Assembly: GCF_002115785.1 (NCBI RefSeq)
Contig: NZ_JFJY01000005.1
Coordinates: 248,001 to 312,000, forward strand
Reading direction: 5' to 3'
DNA: 64,000 nt
Source of the DNA: Thalassospira sp. MCCC 1A03138
GTDB taxonomy: Bacteria > Pseudomonadota > Alphaproteobacteria > Rhodospirillales > Thalassospiraceae
Shown: positions 1 through 8,904 of the stretch, piece after piece
How the letters are laid out: each line of letters starts with the position of its first letter
Position numbering within the stretch: the stretch's first letter is position 1
Translations under genes and position numbers: made by a program
The notes under the pieces: generated by a model
The model's input: the letters and a program-made list of their open reading frames with translations, nothing else
Database searches by the model: none
What the model was told of the DNA's origin: nothing

Positions 1-833
1 TTTTCATTCCCGCCCAGCGCATAAATACGGCGACCAAGCGTTGTGCTGTTGGTGATGAAGGTGAATATCGCAATCAGAAGCGCCATCACGATCAAAACGT
101 TCGGTAACCCGCGATAGGTCGACAGAAGATAGGTGACATAAAGTATCGCGATACCGGCAATCGCATGTTTGGCGGCAAAGAACGCGATCGGCTCTTCGAC
201 TTCGGCGAACTTCGCCTGCTTGGCGCGTGCCCGCAGACCAAGGACCGGCAGGATCACCGCGATTGCAACGCCCAGAACCATCGAAAAGATGTTAAACCGG
301 CCTTCGATCAAACCGGCAAAGAAATCGGGGAGGAAGCCCGAAGACATCGCCTGGAAGCTGTCAGGGAACGGACCAACCGATGCCCCGCCCAGAAGCGCCA
401 GCGTCAAACCTTTAAACACCAGCATACCGGCCAGCGTCACGATAAAGGACGGAATGCGCCAATAGGCAACCCAATATCCTTGGGCGGCACCGATAATCGC
501 ACCGACGATCAGACAGGCCGGGATCACAATAATCGTCGGCAAATCCCAATGGACAATCATCACCGCAGCAAGCGCACCGATAAAGCCGACGACCGATCCG
601 ACCGAGAGGTCAATATGGCCACCGACAATCACCAGCAGCATGCCTACTGCCATTATGATGATATAGCTGTTCTGAAGGAACAGGTTGGTCAGGTTGACCG
701 GTTTGAGCATCACGCCATCGGTCATCACCTGGAAGAAGGCCAGAATCGCGATCAGCGCGATCACCATGCCGTATTCGCGCATATGCGTGCGCAGGTAATA
801 ACCCATTGATTTTCTGCTAGAAGTATCCGTCAT
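1..833 (-). CDS. gguB: Sugar ABC transporter permease GguB/MmsB-like (partial, C-terminus off the window)
   Basis: Inner-membrane permease of a ribose/multiple-sugar ABC importer. Reading the minus strand from the ATG at 833 gives MTDTSSRKSMGYYL followed by a series of hydrophobic segments and the family-typical GGHIDLSVGS motif of BPD_transp_2 (RbsC-class) permeases. About 277 residues are visible; the reading frame is still open at base 1, so the last third is missing. The start lies 11 bases after the stop of the ATPase gene, so it is the third gene of the operon chvE-gguA-gguB. It should pair with the ATPase to move monosaccharides delivered by the ChvE-like binding protein. Family assignment is firm; the exact sugar is inferred only from ChvE. 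Confidence 0.9.
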   Translation of the reverse strand, partial: MTDTSSRKSMGYYLRTHMREYGMVIALIAILAFFQVMTDGVMLKPVNLTNLFLQNSYIIIMAVGMLLVIVGGHIDLSVGSVVGFIGALAAVMIVHWDLPTIIVIPACLIVGAIIGAAQGYWVAYWRIPSFIVTLAGMLVFKGLTLALLGGASVGPFPDSFQAMSSGFLPDFFAGLIEGRFNIFSMVLGVAIAVILPVLGLRARAKQAKFAEVEEPIAFFAAKHAIAGIAILYVTYLLSTYRGLPNVLIVMALLIAIFTFITNSTTLGRRIYALGGNE

Positions 834-844
834 TGTCTGCTTCC

Positions 845-2368
845 TCACGCTTTCAGGATCATGCGCATGATTTTTTCCTGGCTGGCATCGTTTGCCGCCA
901 GTTGCCCTTTGATCTCACCCTCGTTCATCACATAGATGCGATCGCACATGCCCAGAAGCTCCGGCATCTCCGACGAGATCATGATGACCCCCTTACCGTC
1001 GGCTGCCAGCTGGTTGATAATCGTATAAATCTCGTATTTCGCACCCACATCGATACCACGTGTTGGCTCGTCCAGAATAAGGACCTCCGGCCCGGCAAAC
1101 AGCCATTTTGCCAGAACGACTTTCTGCTGGTTCCCGCCCGAAAGATTGACCGCCTTTTGCGCGACATTCGGGGTGCGGATATTGATTTTGCTGCGGTATT
1201 CCTCGGCCACCTGACGTTCGGCACCTTCATTGATGACACCACGTTCGGCAACACCATCAAGATTGGCGAGCGTAATATTGGTCGTGATGCTTTCTTCAAG
1301 CACCAGCCCCATTTCCTTGCGATCCTCGGTGACATAGGCAAGACCCGACGCAATCGCCTTTTCGACGGTCGTTACATCCGCAGGCTTGCCATTGATCAGG
1401 ACTTCGCCGCTGATGTCCGCGCCATAGGCACGGCCAAAGATGCTCATGGCAAGTTCGGTCCGCCCGGCCCCCATCAGACCGGCAATGCCAACAACCTCGC
1501 CCGCCGCAACATCGATATTGACGTTTTTGACGACCTTGCGTTCAGGATGCAGTGGATGGGTCACATTCCAGTTGCGGACTTCCATCAGCTTGGCCGTACC
1601 GATATTGGGCGTACGATCCGGATAGCGGTGCGCCATATCGCGCCCGACCATATCCTTGACGATATCGTCCTCGGTAATTTTGCCGCCGCGCGCATCTAGG
1701 GTCGAAATCGCCTTGCCATCGCGAATGATCGTGATGCGGTCCGCAACGCGATTGATCTCGTTCAGTTTGTGCGAAATCAGGATCGACGTAATGCCCTGCG
1801 CCTTGAATTCCAGCAACAGGTCCAGAAGCTTCTGGCTATCATTTTCCTGCAAGCTTGCCGTGGGCTCGTCAAGGATCAGAAGTTTGACCTTTTTCGAAAG
1901 CGCCTTGGCAATTTCAACAAGCTGCTGCTTGCCGACACCAATATTCGTAATCAGTTCGCTGGGTGTTTCGCGAAGGCCGACCTTTTTCAAAAGCTCGCCA
2001 GTGCGCGCAAAGGTCGCGGGCCAGTTGATCACACCATTTTCACAAATCTCGTTGCCCAGAAAGATGTTTTCGGCAATCGACAGCAACGGTACAAGTGCCA
2101 GTTCCTGGTGAATGATGATGATGCCGCGCTCTTCGCTGTCGCGGATATCCTTGAATTCCTGCACATCCCCGTCATAAAGGATGTCACCTTCATAGCTACC
2201 GATCGGGTAAACGCCGCTCAGTACCTTCATCAGGGTCGATTTACCGGCCCCGTTTTCGCCGCAAAGGGCGTGGATTTCACCACGTTCCACTTTAAGGCTG
2301 ACATCGTCCAGCGCCTTCACCCCCGGAAAGGTTTTGGTGATGTTGCGCATTTCCAGGATGGTATCCAT
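845..2368 (-). CDS. gguA: Sugar ABC transporter ATP-binding protein GguA-like
   Basis: 507-residue duplicated ATPase typical of monosaccharide importers. The N-terminal half has Walker [10 protein letters not shown] at residues 37-45, Walker [11 protein letters not shown] and a degenerate signature ([11 protein letters not shown]). The C-terminal half has a shortened Walker A region (GLMGAGRTE), the canonical signature [14 protein letters not shown] and [13 protein letters not shown]. This asymmetry is normal for RbsA/MglA/GguA proteins. It lies between chvE (149 bases upstream) and the permease (11 bases downstream) on the same strand. It should energise uptake of the sugars captured by the ChvE-like protein. 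No defect seen. Confidence 0.93.
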   Translation of the reverse strand: MDTILEMRNITKTFPGVKALDDVSLKVERGEIHALCGENGAGKSTLMKVLSGVYPIGSYEGDILYDGDVQEFKDIRDSEERGIIIIHQELALVPLLSIAENIFLGNEICENGVINWPATFARTGELLKKVGLRETPSELITNIGVGKQQLVEIAKALSKKVKLLILDEPTASLQENDSQKLLDLLLEFKAQGITSILISHKLNEINRVADRITIIRDGKAISTLDARGGKITEDDIVKDMVGRDMAHRYPDRTPNIGTAKLMEVRNWNVTHPLHPERKVVKNVNIDVAAGEVVGIAGLMGAGRTELAMSIFGRAYGADISGEVLINGKPADVTTVEKAIASGLAYVTEDRKEMGLVLEESITTNITLANLDGVAERGVINEGAERQVAEEYRSKINIRTPNVAQKAVNLSGGNQQKVVLAKWLFAGPEVLILDEPTRGIDVGAKYEIYTIINQLAADGKGVIMISSEMPELLGMCDRIYVMNEGEIKGQLAANDASQEKIMRMILKA

Positions 2369-2517
2369 CCGGTCCTCCCACTGCCGATGCTATTACAACG
2401 GCCATATTCTCGGTCGCAGTCTTGTTTACCTGCAACTGTCCATTTTCGGCAGCACAGGAAAAAGGCGGGCCAGCATTCAAGAGCGAGCCCGCCCTTTGTC
2501 ACGTTCAGATCAGCAAA

Positions 2518-3597
2518 TTACTGAACCTGATCCTTTTCGTAGTAGCCCGAGCCGACCAGGATTTCTTCCCAGTTGGATTTGTCGACCATGACCGGTTCCA
2601 GCAAATAGGACGGCACAACCTTGACACCGTTGTCATAGGTTTTGGTGTCATTGATGGTCGGTTCTTTACCGGCAAGAACGGCATCAACCATCGAAACTGT
2701 GACACGTGCAAGTTCACGGGTGTCCTTGAAGATCGTGGAATACTGTTCACCGGCAAGGATCGACTTGACCGACGGCAGTTCCGCATCCTGACCGGTTACA
2801 ACCGGCATTTTCATGTCGCCGGAACCATAGCCAACGCCCTTAAGCGACGACAGGATACCGATCGAAAGACCGTCATAGGGCGACAGGACACCATCAACCT
2901 GATCGTCAGTGTAATAAGCCGACAGCAGGTTATCCATACGGGCCTGTGCAACCGCACCGTCCCAGCGAAGTGTACCGACCTTGTCCATGCCCATCTGGCC
3001 GGATTTGATCACAACCGTGCCCTCATCGATCAACGGCTGCAGAACCGACATTGCGCCGTTATAGAAGAAGTAAGCGTTGTTATCGTCCGGCGATCCACCG
3101 AACAGTTCAACGTTGAACGGCGGTTCGCCCTGCGCCAGAAGACCGTCAACAAGCGAGGTTGCCTGCTGCACGCCGACCTGGAAGTTATCAAAGGTCGAAT
3201 AATAATCGACATTGGCACTTTCGCGGATCAGGCGGTCATAGGCGAAAACCTTGATCCCGGCGGCCTTGGCATTTTCAAGTGCATTCGAAAGCGTTGTGCC
3301 ATCGATTGCAGCAATCACAAGGACATCGACGCCCTTGACGATCATGTTTTCAATCTGGGAAAGCTGGTTGGGAATATCGTCTTCTGCATATTGCAGATCG
3401 GTTTTGTAACCGGCGTCTTCGAACTGCTTAACCATGGACTCGCCGTCCGAAATCCAGCGTGCCGAGGATTTGGTGGGCATCGCGATCCCGACATATCCTT
3501 TTTCATCGGCATGTGCATAACTGCCAGAAATCATCGGGCTCATCATTGCGGCCGCGCCAAAGGCGACCCCTGCCATTACGGCACTGAGACGTTTCAT
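2518..3597 (-). CDS. chvE: ChvE-like multiple-monosaccharide periplasmic binding protein
   Basis: 359-residue exported sugar-binding protein. An N-terminal signal peptide (about residues 1-30, ending SYAHA) precedes a Peripla_BP_4 domain. Long blocks match Agrobacterium ChvE as I remember it: [86 protein letters not shown]. ChvE binds several aldoses (galactose, glucose, arabinose, xylose and others), delivers them to the GguAB importer and in Agrobacterium also stimulates chemotaxis and a sensor kinase. It is the first gene of the operon, directly divergent from a GbpR-like regulator. A pathogenic signalling role is not implied here. Confidence 0.94.
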   Translation of the reverse strand: MKRLSAVMAGVAFGAAAMMSPMISGSYAHADEKGYVGIAMPTKSSARWISDGESMVKQFEDAGYKTDLQYAEDDIPNQLSQIENMIVKGVDVLVIAAIDGTTLSNALENAKAAGIKVFAYDRLIRESANVDYYSTFDNFQVGVQQATSLVDGLLAQGEPPFNVELFGGSPDDNNAYFFYNGAMSVLQPLIDEGTVVIKSGQMGMDKVGTLRWDGAVAQARMDNLLSAYYTDDQVDGVLSPYDGLSIGILSSLKGVGYGSGDMKMPVVTGQDAELPSVKSILAGEQYSTIFKDTRELARVTVSMVDAVLAGKEPTINDTKTYDNGVKVVPSYLLEPVMVDKSNWEEILVGSGYYEKDQVQ

Positions 3598-3776
3598 ATC
3601 TTTCCTCCCTAAAAGACACGGCCTTTACAGCCTTTTGCCCGACTTTCCAGGCAAAGCTGCCTGTATGCGCCGCGTCTTTGTTTTTCGCTTGGTGATGCAT
3701 CCCGTTTTCCCGCAGGATGCGGCGCCATTATTCCGGGGCCAGACATAACAATCAAATAAGGAATTTCGAAACTTGC

Positions 3777-3792
3777 ATATCAAAAATGATAT
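3777..3792. promoter_or_regulatory. ATATCA-N4-TGATAT palindrome between chvE and gbpR
   Basis: A perfect 6-bp inverted repeat (ATATCA, AAAA spacer, TGATAT) sits 30 bases before the gbpR start and 180 bases before chvE, in the only intergenic space between the divergent genes. LysR-type regulators usually bind such dyads upstream of a divergent target, so this is a candidate GbpR site. The sequence is seen; the function is inferred. Confidence 0.4.
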
Positions 3793-3821
3793 ATTAAACT
3801 TGTCTGGCAAGGAGAACCATC

Positions 3822-4808
3822 ATGACCGAACCCGCCAAGACGCTGCCGCTCAGTTCCGCGAAATCCCTGCTGTTTCGATCCGGCAATCTGTTTCAACGTG
3901 GACTGAAGCTTAGCCATCTGCGCATGATCGTCGCGATGGAAGAAACCGGGCAGATCAGCCAGGCCGCAGACATGTTGCAAACATCGCAGCCCGCGGCATC
4001 GCGTCTGTTGTCGGAAATGGAAACCATCCTTGAAGCCCGACTGTGCGTGCGCGGATCACGCGGTATTGAAATGACCAATGCCGGTCGCGCCCTTGCCCGG
4101 CGTGCGCGCAGCATGCTGATTGAAATCCGCGAGGCCGAACGCGAGATTGAGGATATCAAACATGGCGGCGGCACGGTTTTTATCGGTGCGGTGACCGCCG
4201 CGGCAGTCGATCTGGTCGTGCCCGCGATCCGAACCGTACAGTCGATCAATGCCCTGCTTGAAGCCCATGTTTCGGTCGGGCCATCGCATTTGCTGATCAA
4301 GGATCTACTGGCAGGCGATCATGATTTTGTCATTGGTCGCGTGCCCGAGGACATGGACCCACGCCAGTTCAATATCCGCGAAATCCGAAGCGAGAAAATC
4401 CGCCTGATGGTCCGCGCCGGGCACCCGTTGCTTGCCGAAAACAAAGCGGTATCCCTTGCCCGTCTTGCCAAGTTCGAATGGATTTTACCGCCACCGGGCA
4501 ACCTGATGCGCCGTACGATCGAAGATGTTTTCATCTCGCGCCATTTGCCTTTGCCGCATTCCAGCCTGAATTCCGCGTCACTTCTGGTCACCCTTTCCAC
4601 CCTGTCGGGCACGGATGCCATTGCGCCAATGGCCGAAGAAGTCACATCGCTTCTGAGTATCGGGGGCATGATTGCCGAACTGCCATTTGACGATGCGATT
4701 GAAATCAAGCCCTACAGCCTGATTACCGCGCGCGGGCATCGTCTGTCGCCATCGGCACAACTTGTTTCGGACCATATTCTGGCCCGTATCGAAAAGCCCG
4801 ATCCATAA
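3822..4808 (+). CDS. gbpR: LysR-family regulator, GbpR-like
   Basis: 328-residue LysR-type regulator. A winged helix-turn-helix at about residues 28-90 (LRMIVAMEETGQISQAADML, then TSQPAASRLLSEME) is followed by a LysR substrate-binding domain (TVFIGAVTAAAVDLV onward). It is divergent from chvE, the arrangement known for Agrobacterium GbpR, which controls chvE in response to galactose and related sugars. The start is supported by AAGGAGA about 7 bases before the ATG. The extended N-terminus before the HTH is shared with GbpR-type proteins. The orthology call rests on sequence plus synteny. Confidence 0.87.
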   Translation: MTEPAKTLPLSSAKSLLFRSGNLFQRGLKLSHLRMIVAMEETGQISQAADMLQTSQPAASRLLSEMETILEARLCVRGSRGIEMTNAGRALARRARSMLIEIREAEREIEDIKHGGGTVFIGAVTAAAVDLVVPAIRTVQSINALLEAHVSVGPSHLLIKDLLAGDHDFVIGRVPEDMDPRQFNIREIRSEKIRLMVRAGHPLLAENKAVSLARLAKFEWILPPPGNLMRRTIEDVFISRHLPLPHSSLNSASLLVTLSTLSGTDAIAPMAEEVTSLLSIGGMIAELPFDDAIEIKPYSLITARGHRLSPSAQLVSDHILARIEKPDP

Positions 4809-4910
4809 TTTTGTGCCGCTGCCCCGGCTCCTACCAAATGCGAGTGGCGCAATGGCATATGTTTCGCATAAGATTCTGACACAAATACAAAACATTTCAC
4901 CGGACACGTA

Positions 4911-5957
4911 ATGCGACCTGTAACACTTACAGTTTTGACAGTTTTGACAACCGGACTGGCACATTTTTCCGCTACAGGCTTTGCGCAGGAAAATGCTGCC
5001 GAGATGCAAGCGGCCGATCCCTACGTCCTGTTTGACCTGCGCGACGATTTTGTCTGGAACCTGACGCATTACCAGATCCTCAACCCCGACGAGGATGTTG
5101 TAAGAACCCTGATCGCCGAAGCCGATCAGGGTCAGATGGTTTTTGATATGGTCCTGCGCGATACGGTCCCGCCCTATTGCGAATTGCGGTTTGATCCGAC
5201 GATTTGCGATGATCGTGGCACCCCGGTCGACTGGTATAGCGACCTTCCACAGACAATCTGCATGGATATTCCGGCCAATGTTACCTTTGACCATGCCGAC
5301 CGGTTAAAGGGGGCAAAGTACCTGTGTCTTGAACCACGTGAACGACTTCTGTTGCCCGAAAGCTGGCAAGACAGACAATCGGGTGCGCAAACCTATCTGT
5401 CGCAGCGGATCGAACCTGGGGCTGTTACGGTCCGCGACGATATCGCCACCATCGATATTCTTGTCCTTGATGCCATAAACACCCCGCTTTCGACATTGAC
5501 ACCCGAAGGATATGGTGACGCCAAAACTGGCATGACCGAGGATGAAGTTCGTGCTGCCATGGTCGAACCGATGACATCAACCCGCGAAGGGACCGAGGAT
5601 GCCGAATGCTATCACCTGCAATCGGCTGGCGGCCCGACCGGGCTTGGCTTTATGATGGTCGATAGCAAACTGGCCCGCATTTCGGTTTATGCCGACGAAT
5701 ATGACATCGCTACCAGCCTGATCCGAACTGGCCGCGCCATTCAGGTCGGCGATACCATTGATGACGTGCGCGCCGCATATGGCGATGGCCTGATCGAGGA
5801 AGAACACGAATATGACGGCCCCGATGGCCGTTATCTGACATGGTGGGCAAATGATGCCAAAACATCGGGCATCCGCTTTGAAACCGGGCGGGACGGCACC
5901 GTAACCGCCATCCATGCCGGGACCGGCTCTATCGCCCGGGCCGAAAGCTGCTACTAG
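4911..5957 (+). CDS. Secreted protein of unknown function
   Basis: 348 residues beginning with a clear signal peptide (MRPVTLTVLTVLTTGLAHFS, cleavage probably near GFAQ-EN), so periplasmic or outer-surface. The mature protein is acidic. The N-terminal part has four cysteines in about 60 residues (PYCELRFDPTICDD, TICMD, YLCLE) that could form disulfides. The C-terminal half has two successive 'GMTEDEV' / 'GDTIDDV' turns (KTGMTEDEVRAAM, VGDTIDDVRAAYG), a pattern seen in small BamE/SmpA-like or PepSY-like periplasmic domains. I do not recognise a named family. It stands alone between gbpR and the ATPase gene, same strand, with about 100 bases before it. Confidence 0.7.
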   Translation: MRPVTLTVLTVLTTGLAHFSATGFAQENAAEMQAADPYVLFDLRDDFVWNLTHYQILNPDEDVVRTLIAEADQGQMVFDMVLRDTVPPYCELRFDPTICDDRGTPVDWYSDLPQTICMDIPANVTFDHADRLKGAKYLCLEPRERLLLPESWQDRQSGAQTYLSQRIEPGAVTVRDDIATIDILVLDAINTPLSTLTPEGYGDAKTGMTEDEVRAAMVEPMTSTREGTEDAECYHLQSAGGPTGLGFMMVDSKLARISVYADEYDIATSLIRTGRAIQVGDTIDDVRAAYGDGLIEEEHEYDGPDGRYLTWWANDAKTSGIRFETGRDGTVTAIHAGTGSIARAESCY

Positions 5958-6115
5958 GCGTCCATCTCTGTATTGACAGCCTGTCGCCAGCGGATTAATG
6001 CCCTGCGTCTCCCTGCCTTGCGGGCGTCCTGCCCCAAAGGTCCAAACAATCATTTTTACGCCATCAGCTTGCCGCAAAGCGCTTTCATATCGTGCGCCTT
6101 GTGCAGGGAATACGA

Positions 6116-6670
6116 ATGCAATCGCCTTATCCATCCAATCTTGTTGTCATCACCGGCGGGCCCGGTGCAGGCAAGACCACATTGATCAATTATCTTCATG
6201 AACGTGGCTATGAAATCAGCCGCGAAGTCGCGCGTGCCGTGATCAAGGAACAGCAGGAACGCGGCGGCAATGCCCTGCCTTGGGGCGATAACGAAGCCTA
6301 TGCCGGGTTAATGACGCGCGGTTCGATCCGCGCCTGGCAACATGGCATGGGTCAGGACCCGCAAATGGTTTTCTTTGATCGCGGCCTGCCCGATACGCTC
6401 GCCCACCGTGAACTTTCCGGCCTGCCCGATGATCCCGGGCTTAAACGCGCCATTGAAACCTATCGCTATCGCAGAACGGTTTTCATCCTGCCGCCATGGT
6501 CGGAAATCTACAAAAACGACAATGCGCGAACACAAAGCTTCTCTGAGGCCGTCAGAACATATGTCGTTCTGTATCGCACCTATCTTCAATGCGGTTATGA
6601 GCCGGTTGAAATCCGTAAAGGTCCCGTCGAACAACGCGCCGGCCAGATTCTTGCCCGCCTGAAACTTTAA
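6116..6670 (+). CDS. AAA_28-type P-loop ATPase of unknown role
   Basis: 184-residue single-domain ATPase. Walker A is GGPGAGKTT near the N-terminus (NLVVITGGPGAGKT); a later VFFDRGLPDT segment fits Walker B. The C-terminal half (PPWSEIYKNDNARTQSFSEA, then VLYRTYLQCGYEPVEIRKG) is characteristic of the AAA_28 'predicted ATPase' family, which resembles small nucleotide kinases. An upstream in-frame ATG exists at 6092, but AGGGAA five bases before the ATG at 6116 favours the shorter form. The family's substrate is not established. Neighbouring genes give no functional clue. Confidence 0.82.
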   Translation: MQSPYPSNLVVITGGPGAGKTTLINYLHERGYEISREVARAVIKEQQERGGNALPWGDNEAYAGLMTRGSIRAWQHGMGQDPQMVFFDRGLPDTLAHRELSGLPDDPGLKRAIETYRYRRTVFILPPWSEIYKNDNARTQSFSEAVRTYVVLYRTYLQCGYEPVEIRKGPVEQRAGQILARLKL

Positions 6671-6701
6671 TCCGCCTTAGACAAGCCAAAAGAACACGCC
6701 C

Positions 6702-7166
6702 ATGCCCCGCCGGTCCGTCCATCACACGATCATGACTTCGCTCCTCGTTACTCTCCTCTCGCCATTCGCCCCTATCGCTGCCAACGCCGCCTGCTATGAC
6801 TGGCCGCTTCGTGAACGTCAGGGCGAATATGCCTATGACGGCGACACCATCTATGTGAATATCCCCGGCCTTCCCGGCGAAATTGCCGAAATGTCGGTGC
6901 GTGTGCGTGGGGTGGATACGCCCGAAATCCGTGGCAAATGCGAAACCGAAAAATCCCTTGCCGGCAAAGCCCGTGATTTCGCGCGTCAAAGCCTGAAATC
7001 GGCCAAACGCGTTGAATTCTGCGAACCTGAATGGGGGCGTTATGGTGGGCGTGTCGTTGCATCGGTGCGCATTGACGGCAAGGCACTTGATCAGGAACTA
7101 ATCAATCAGGGTTTCGCCCGCCCTTATGACGGCAAAACAAAGCGCCAGCCGTGGTGCCAAGGGTGA
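6702..7166 (+). CDS. Secreted staphylococcal-nuclease-like (thermonuclease) protein
   Basis: 154 residues: a signal peptide (to about residue 29, PIAANA-AC) and one SNase domain. The family's active-site pattern is intact: YDGDTIYV (metal-binding Asp), VRVRGVDTPEIRGKC (catalytic Arg and Glu) and YGGRVVASVRIDG (second catalytic Arg), ending in LINQGFARPYDG. Three or more cysteines fit an extracytoplasmic location. Such proteins cut DNA/RNA outside the cytoplasm, for nutrition or defence; here that is inference. The ribosome site is weak; a second Met eleven codons in would still leave a signal peptide. Confidence 0.85.
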   Translation: MPRRSVHHTIMTSLLVTLLSPFAPIAANAACYDWPLRERQGEYAYDGDTIYVNIPGLPGEIAEMSVRVRGVDTPEIRGKCETEKSLAGKARDFARQSLKSAKRVEFCEPEWGRYGGRVVASVRIDGKALDQELINQGFARPYDGKTKRQPWCQG

Positions 7167-7268
7167 ACAAGCCACCAAAATCCATAACTTTGCCGTGAAG
7201 GCACTGGACATTGCGGCCAATCCGACCATCTTCGGAAGCATGACAAAATCACGCCTGCCGGAGTAACC

Positions 7269-7709
7269 ATGACGAAATACACCAAGAACCCGGACGCAAT
7301 CAAAGCACTTGACGCCAACCAGTATCACATCACGCAAAACAGCGGCACCGAACCGCCGTTTCGCAATGAATTCTGGGATCACAAGGAAGACGGGCTTTAT
7401 GTCGATATCGTCTCGGGCGAGCCGTTATTCACATCCCGCGACAAGTTTGATTCCGGCTGCGGCTGGCCAAGCTTCACCCGCCCGGTCGAAACCGATCATG
7501 TCATCGCCCGCGAAGACAATACGCACGGCATGCGCCGGATTGAAGTCCGCTCCAAACATGGTGACAGTCATCTGGGCCATGTTTTTCCCGATGGCCCCAA
7601 AGAAGCCGGTGGCCTGCGCTATTGCATCAATTCCGCATCGCTGCGTTTTATCCCCGTCCGCGATCTTGAGGCAGAGGGATACGGCGACTATCGTCACGAA
7701 TTCGAATAA
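7269..7709 (+). CDS. msrB: Peptide-methionine (R)-S-oxide reductase MsrB, zinc-less form
   Basis: 146-residue repair enzyme reducing methionine-R-sulfoxide in oxidised proteins. Diagnostic blocks: [21 protein letters not shown] and the catalytic-cysteine block [12 protein letters not shown]. The two CxxC zinc-binding pairs found in many MsrB proteins are absent: the positions read [11 protein letters not shown] and [10 protein letters not shown]. It therefore belongs to the metal-free form, with Cys in SGCGW as likely resolving cysteine. Stand-alone gene; the AT-rich island begins right after its stop. Confidence 0.95.
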   Translation: MTKYTKNPDAIKALDANQYHITQNSGTEPPFRNEFWDHKEDGLYVDIVSGEPLFTSRDKFDSGCGWPSFTRPVETDHVIAREDNTHGMRRIEVRSKHGDSHLGHVFPDGPKEAGGLRYCINSASLRFIPVRDLEAEGYGDYRHEFE

Positions 7710-7989
7710 TTATTGCGGCAAGATATCTCTGCAAACGCCACCCTAAAGACAGCACTTATTACCTCAGAACAGCCGTAGACCCCATCTACACAACTAGCTG
7801 TCGACATAGAAGTATCGAACCGCAAATAGAACTGGGTCTCGGCACCAAAAGCACTATGCGACAGTACGGTCTAGTATTAATTTTACATTAACAATCATGA
7901 ATGTTGCGCAACCCAAAGCTGTTTAGCATAATAAGATATTATCTATTCACAAACTGAATAGCTGGCTTGTTTAGGCTGCTCAACTATGG

Positions 7990-8009
7990 AGTTGACATAT
8001 ATGTCAACT
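7990..8009. promoter_or_regulatory. Perfect 20-bp palindrome over the start of the island operon
   Basis: AGTTGACATA followed by its exact reverse complement TATGTCAACT. It contains the likely start codon (ATG at 8001) and abuts the ribosome-binding GGAG at 7988-7991. A palindrome here is well placed as an autoregulatory operator for the HTH protein encoded by the second gene, and would also fold in the mRNA over the initiation site. Confidence 0.6.
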
Positions 8010-8540
8010 GTACGCAAACTGGTAGAAGATGGTCAGCTACAGAAGTTCGAGTGTGAACTTGAAGCAAGCGCTTTACCACAGCGTTACATATATGCCACCC
8101 CTGAAGTTGCTCAGTTTGTCGAAGAAGAGCTTGGAAATGCACAAACGCTATACCCGGAAAACTCTGTATCCCCAGCAGAACAACTGGACGATGTATTTCA
8201 TCAATATTGCTCAGGCGGGAGCATAACTGTAGCCGGTGCCTGTTATTGGATGGGCGCAAACAAACGCCACGATAACCTTAAAGAGCTTCGTATCGCCCCT
8301 AAAGATGTCTGGGAATTCAAAACCACCGACCTAAGAATTTTTGGTTGGTTTCACGAAGTCAACATCTTCATCGTCACAAACATCAAGATGAAATCAACCC
8401 TTGAGCAACTTCGAGAAGAACGCGATCTGGATTTATACCCAGGACTCTGTGAAGAGGCGGTTACCAAAAGAACGAGACTAGGGCTGGAACCCAAGAAAAG
8501 ACCGACATATCTGGAGATAGTCAATGGGCTTCAAAATTAA
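8001..8540 (+). CDS. Putative HigB/Gp49-like toxin
   Basis: 179 residues from the ATG at 8001, chosen because GGAG lies 9 bases upstream; an ATG at 7986 adds five residues but has no ribosome site. The middle (LKELRIAPKDVWEFKTTDLR, then IFGWFHEVNIFIVTNIKMKS) resembles the RelE/HigB/phage Gp49 toxin core, in which a beta-sheet carries basic residues that act on mRNA at the ribosome. The C-terminus is basic (KRTRLGLEPKKRP). It overlaps the next gene, an HTH protein, by 17 bases, the toxin-first order of HigBA modules. It is longer than usual for HigB (about 90-120), so the extra N-terminal 80 residues may be another domain. Function is inferred, not certain. Confidence 0.6.
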   Translation: MSTVRKLVEDGQLQKFECELEASALPQRYIYATPEVAQFVEEELGNAQTLYPENSVSPAEQLDDVFHQYCSGGSITVAGACYWMGANKRHDNLKELRIAPKDVWEFKTTDLRIFGWFHEVNIFIVTNIKMKSTLEQLREERDLDLYPGLCEEAVTKRTRLGLEPKKRPTYLEIVNGLQN

Positions 8541-8904
8541 CCTTACACCACACAGTCGTGCGGCTGGTCGCTTCATTGGGCAAGTGCGCCGAGATTTAGT
8601 GAAAGCGGTTGAAGAAGCAACAAGCAAATATGGGAAAACACGCTCTGATATGGCTCGCAATATTGGATGCGATAAAGCCGTAATCACGCGCAAACTCTCC
8701 GGCAAGGCTGACTTGACTCTCCGATCTATCGCTGAGATCGCTTACGAGTCAAACACCCGACCCAAGATAGTTTTCGAGAAAGCTCATATTGTGAAAGAGG
8801 GAAGCAATCAAGCATCTACAAACCCAAATGAGCACATGCATGAACTTGATGCACACCACTCGGCACAGACACAATCAACTACCGTCATGGTTCAAGTAGC
8901 ATGA
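8524..8904 (+). CDS. XRE-type HTH protein, putative antitoxin/autorepressor
   Basis: 126 residues. A helix-turn-helix lies at about residues 35-75 (TRSDMARNIGCDKAVITRKL, SGKADLTLRSIAEIA), as in XRE/Cro-like antitoxins of HigA type. The C-terminal 45 residues are polar and His-rich (EHMHELDAHHSAQTQ) and probably flexible. Translation is coupled on both sides: 17-base overlap with the preceding putative toxin and an ATGA overlap with the following gene. It probably neutralises the toxin and represses the operon through the palindrome at 7990-8009. Both roles are inferred from family and layout. Confidence 0.7.
   Translation: MGFKINLTPHSRAAGRFIGQVRRDLVKAVEEATSKYGKTRSDMARNIGCDKAVITRKLSGKADLTLRSIAEIAYESNTRPKIVFEKAHIVKEGSNQASTNPNEHMHELDAHHSAQTQSTTVMVQVA

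Noticed and set aside
833-1699. Long plus-strand ORF (288 codons) opposite gguA
   Set aside because: Antisense shadow: the minus strand encodes a canonical ABC ATPase here. The translated plus product has no family motif and no ribosome site.
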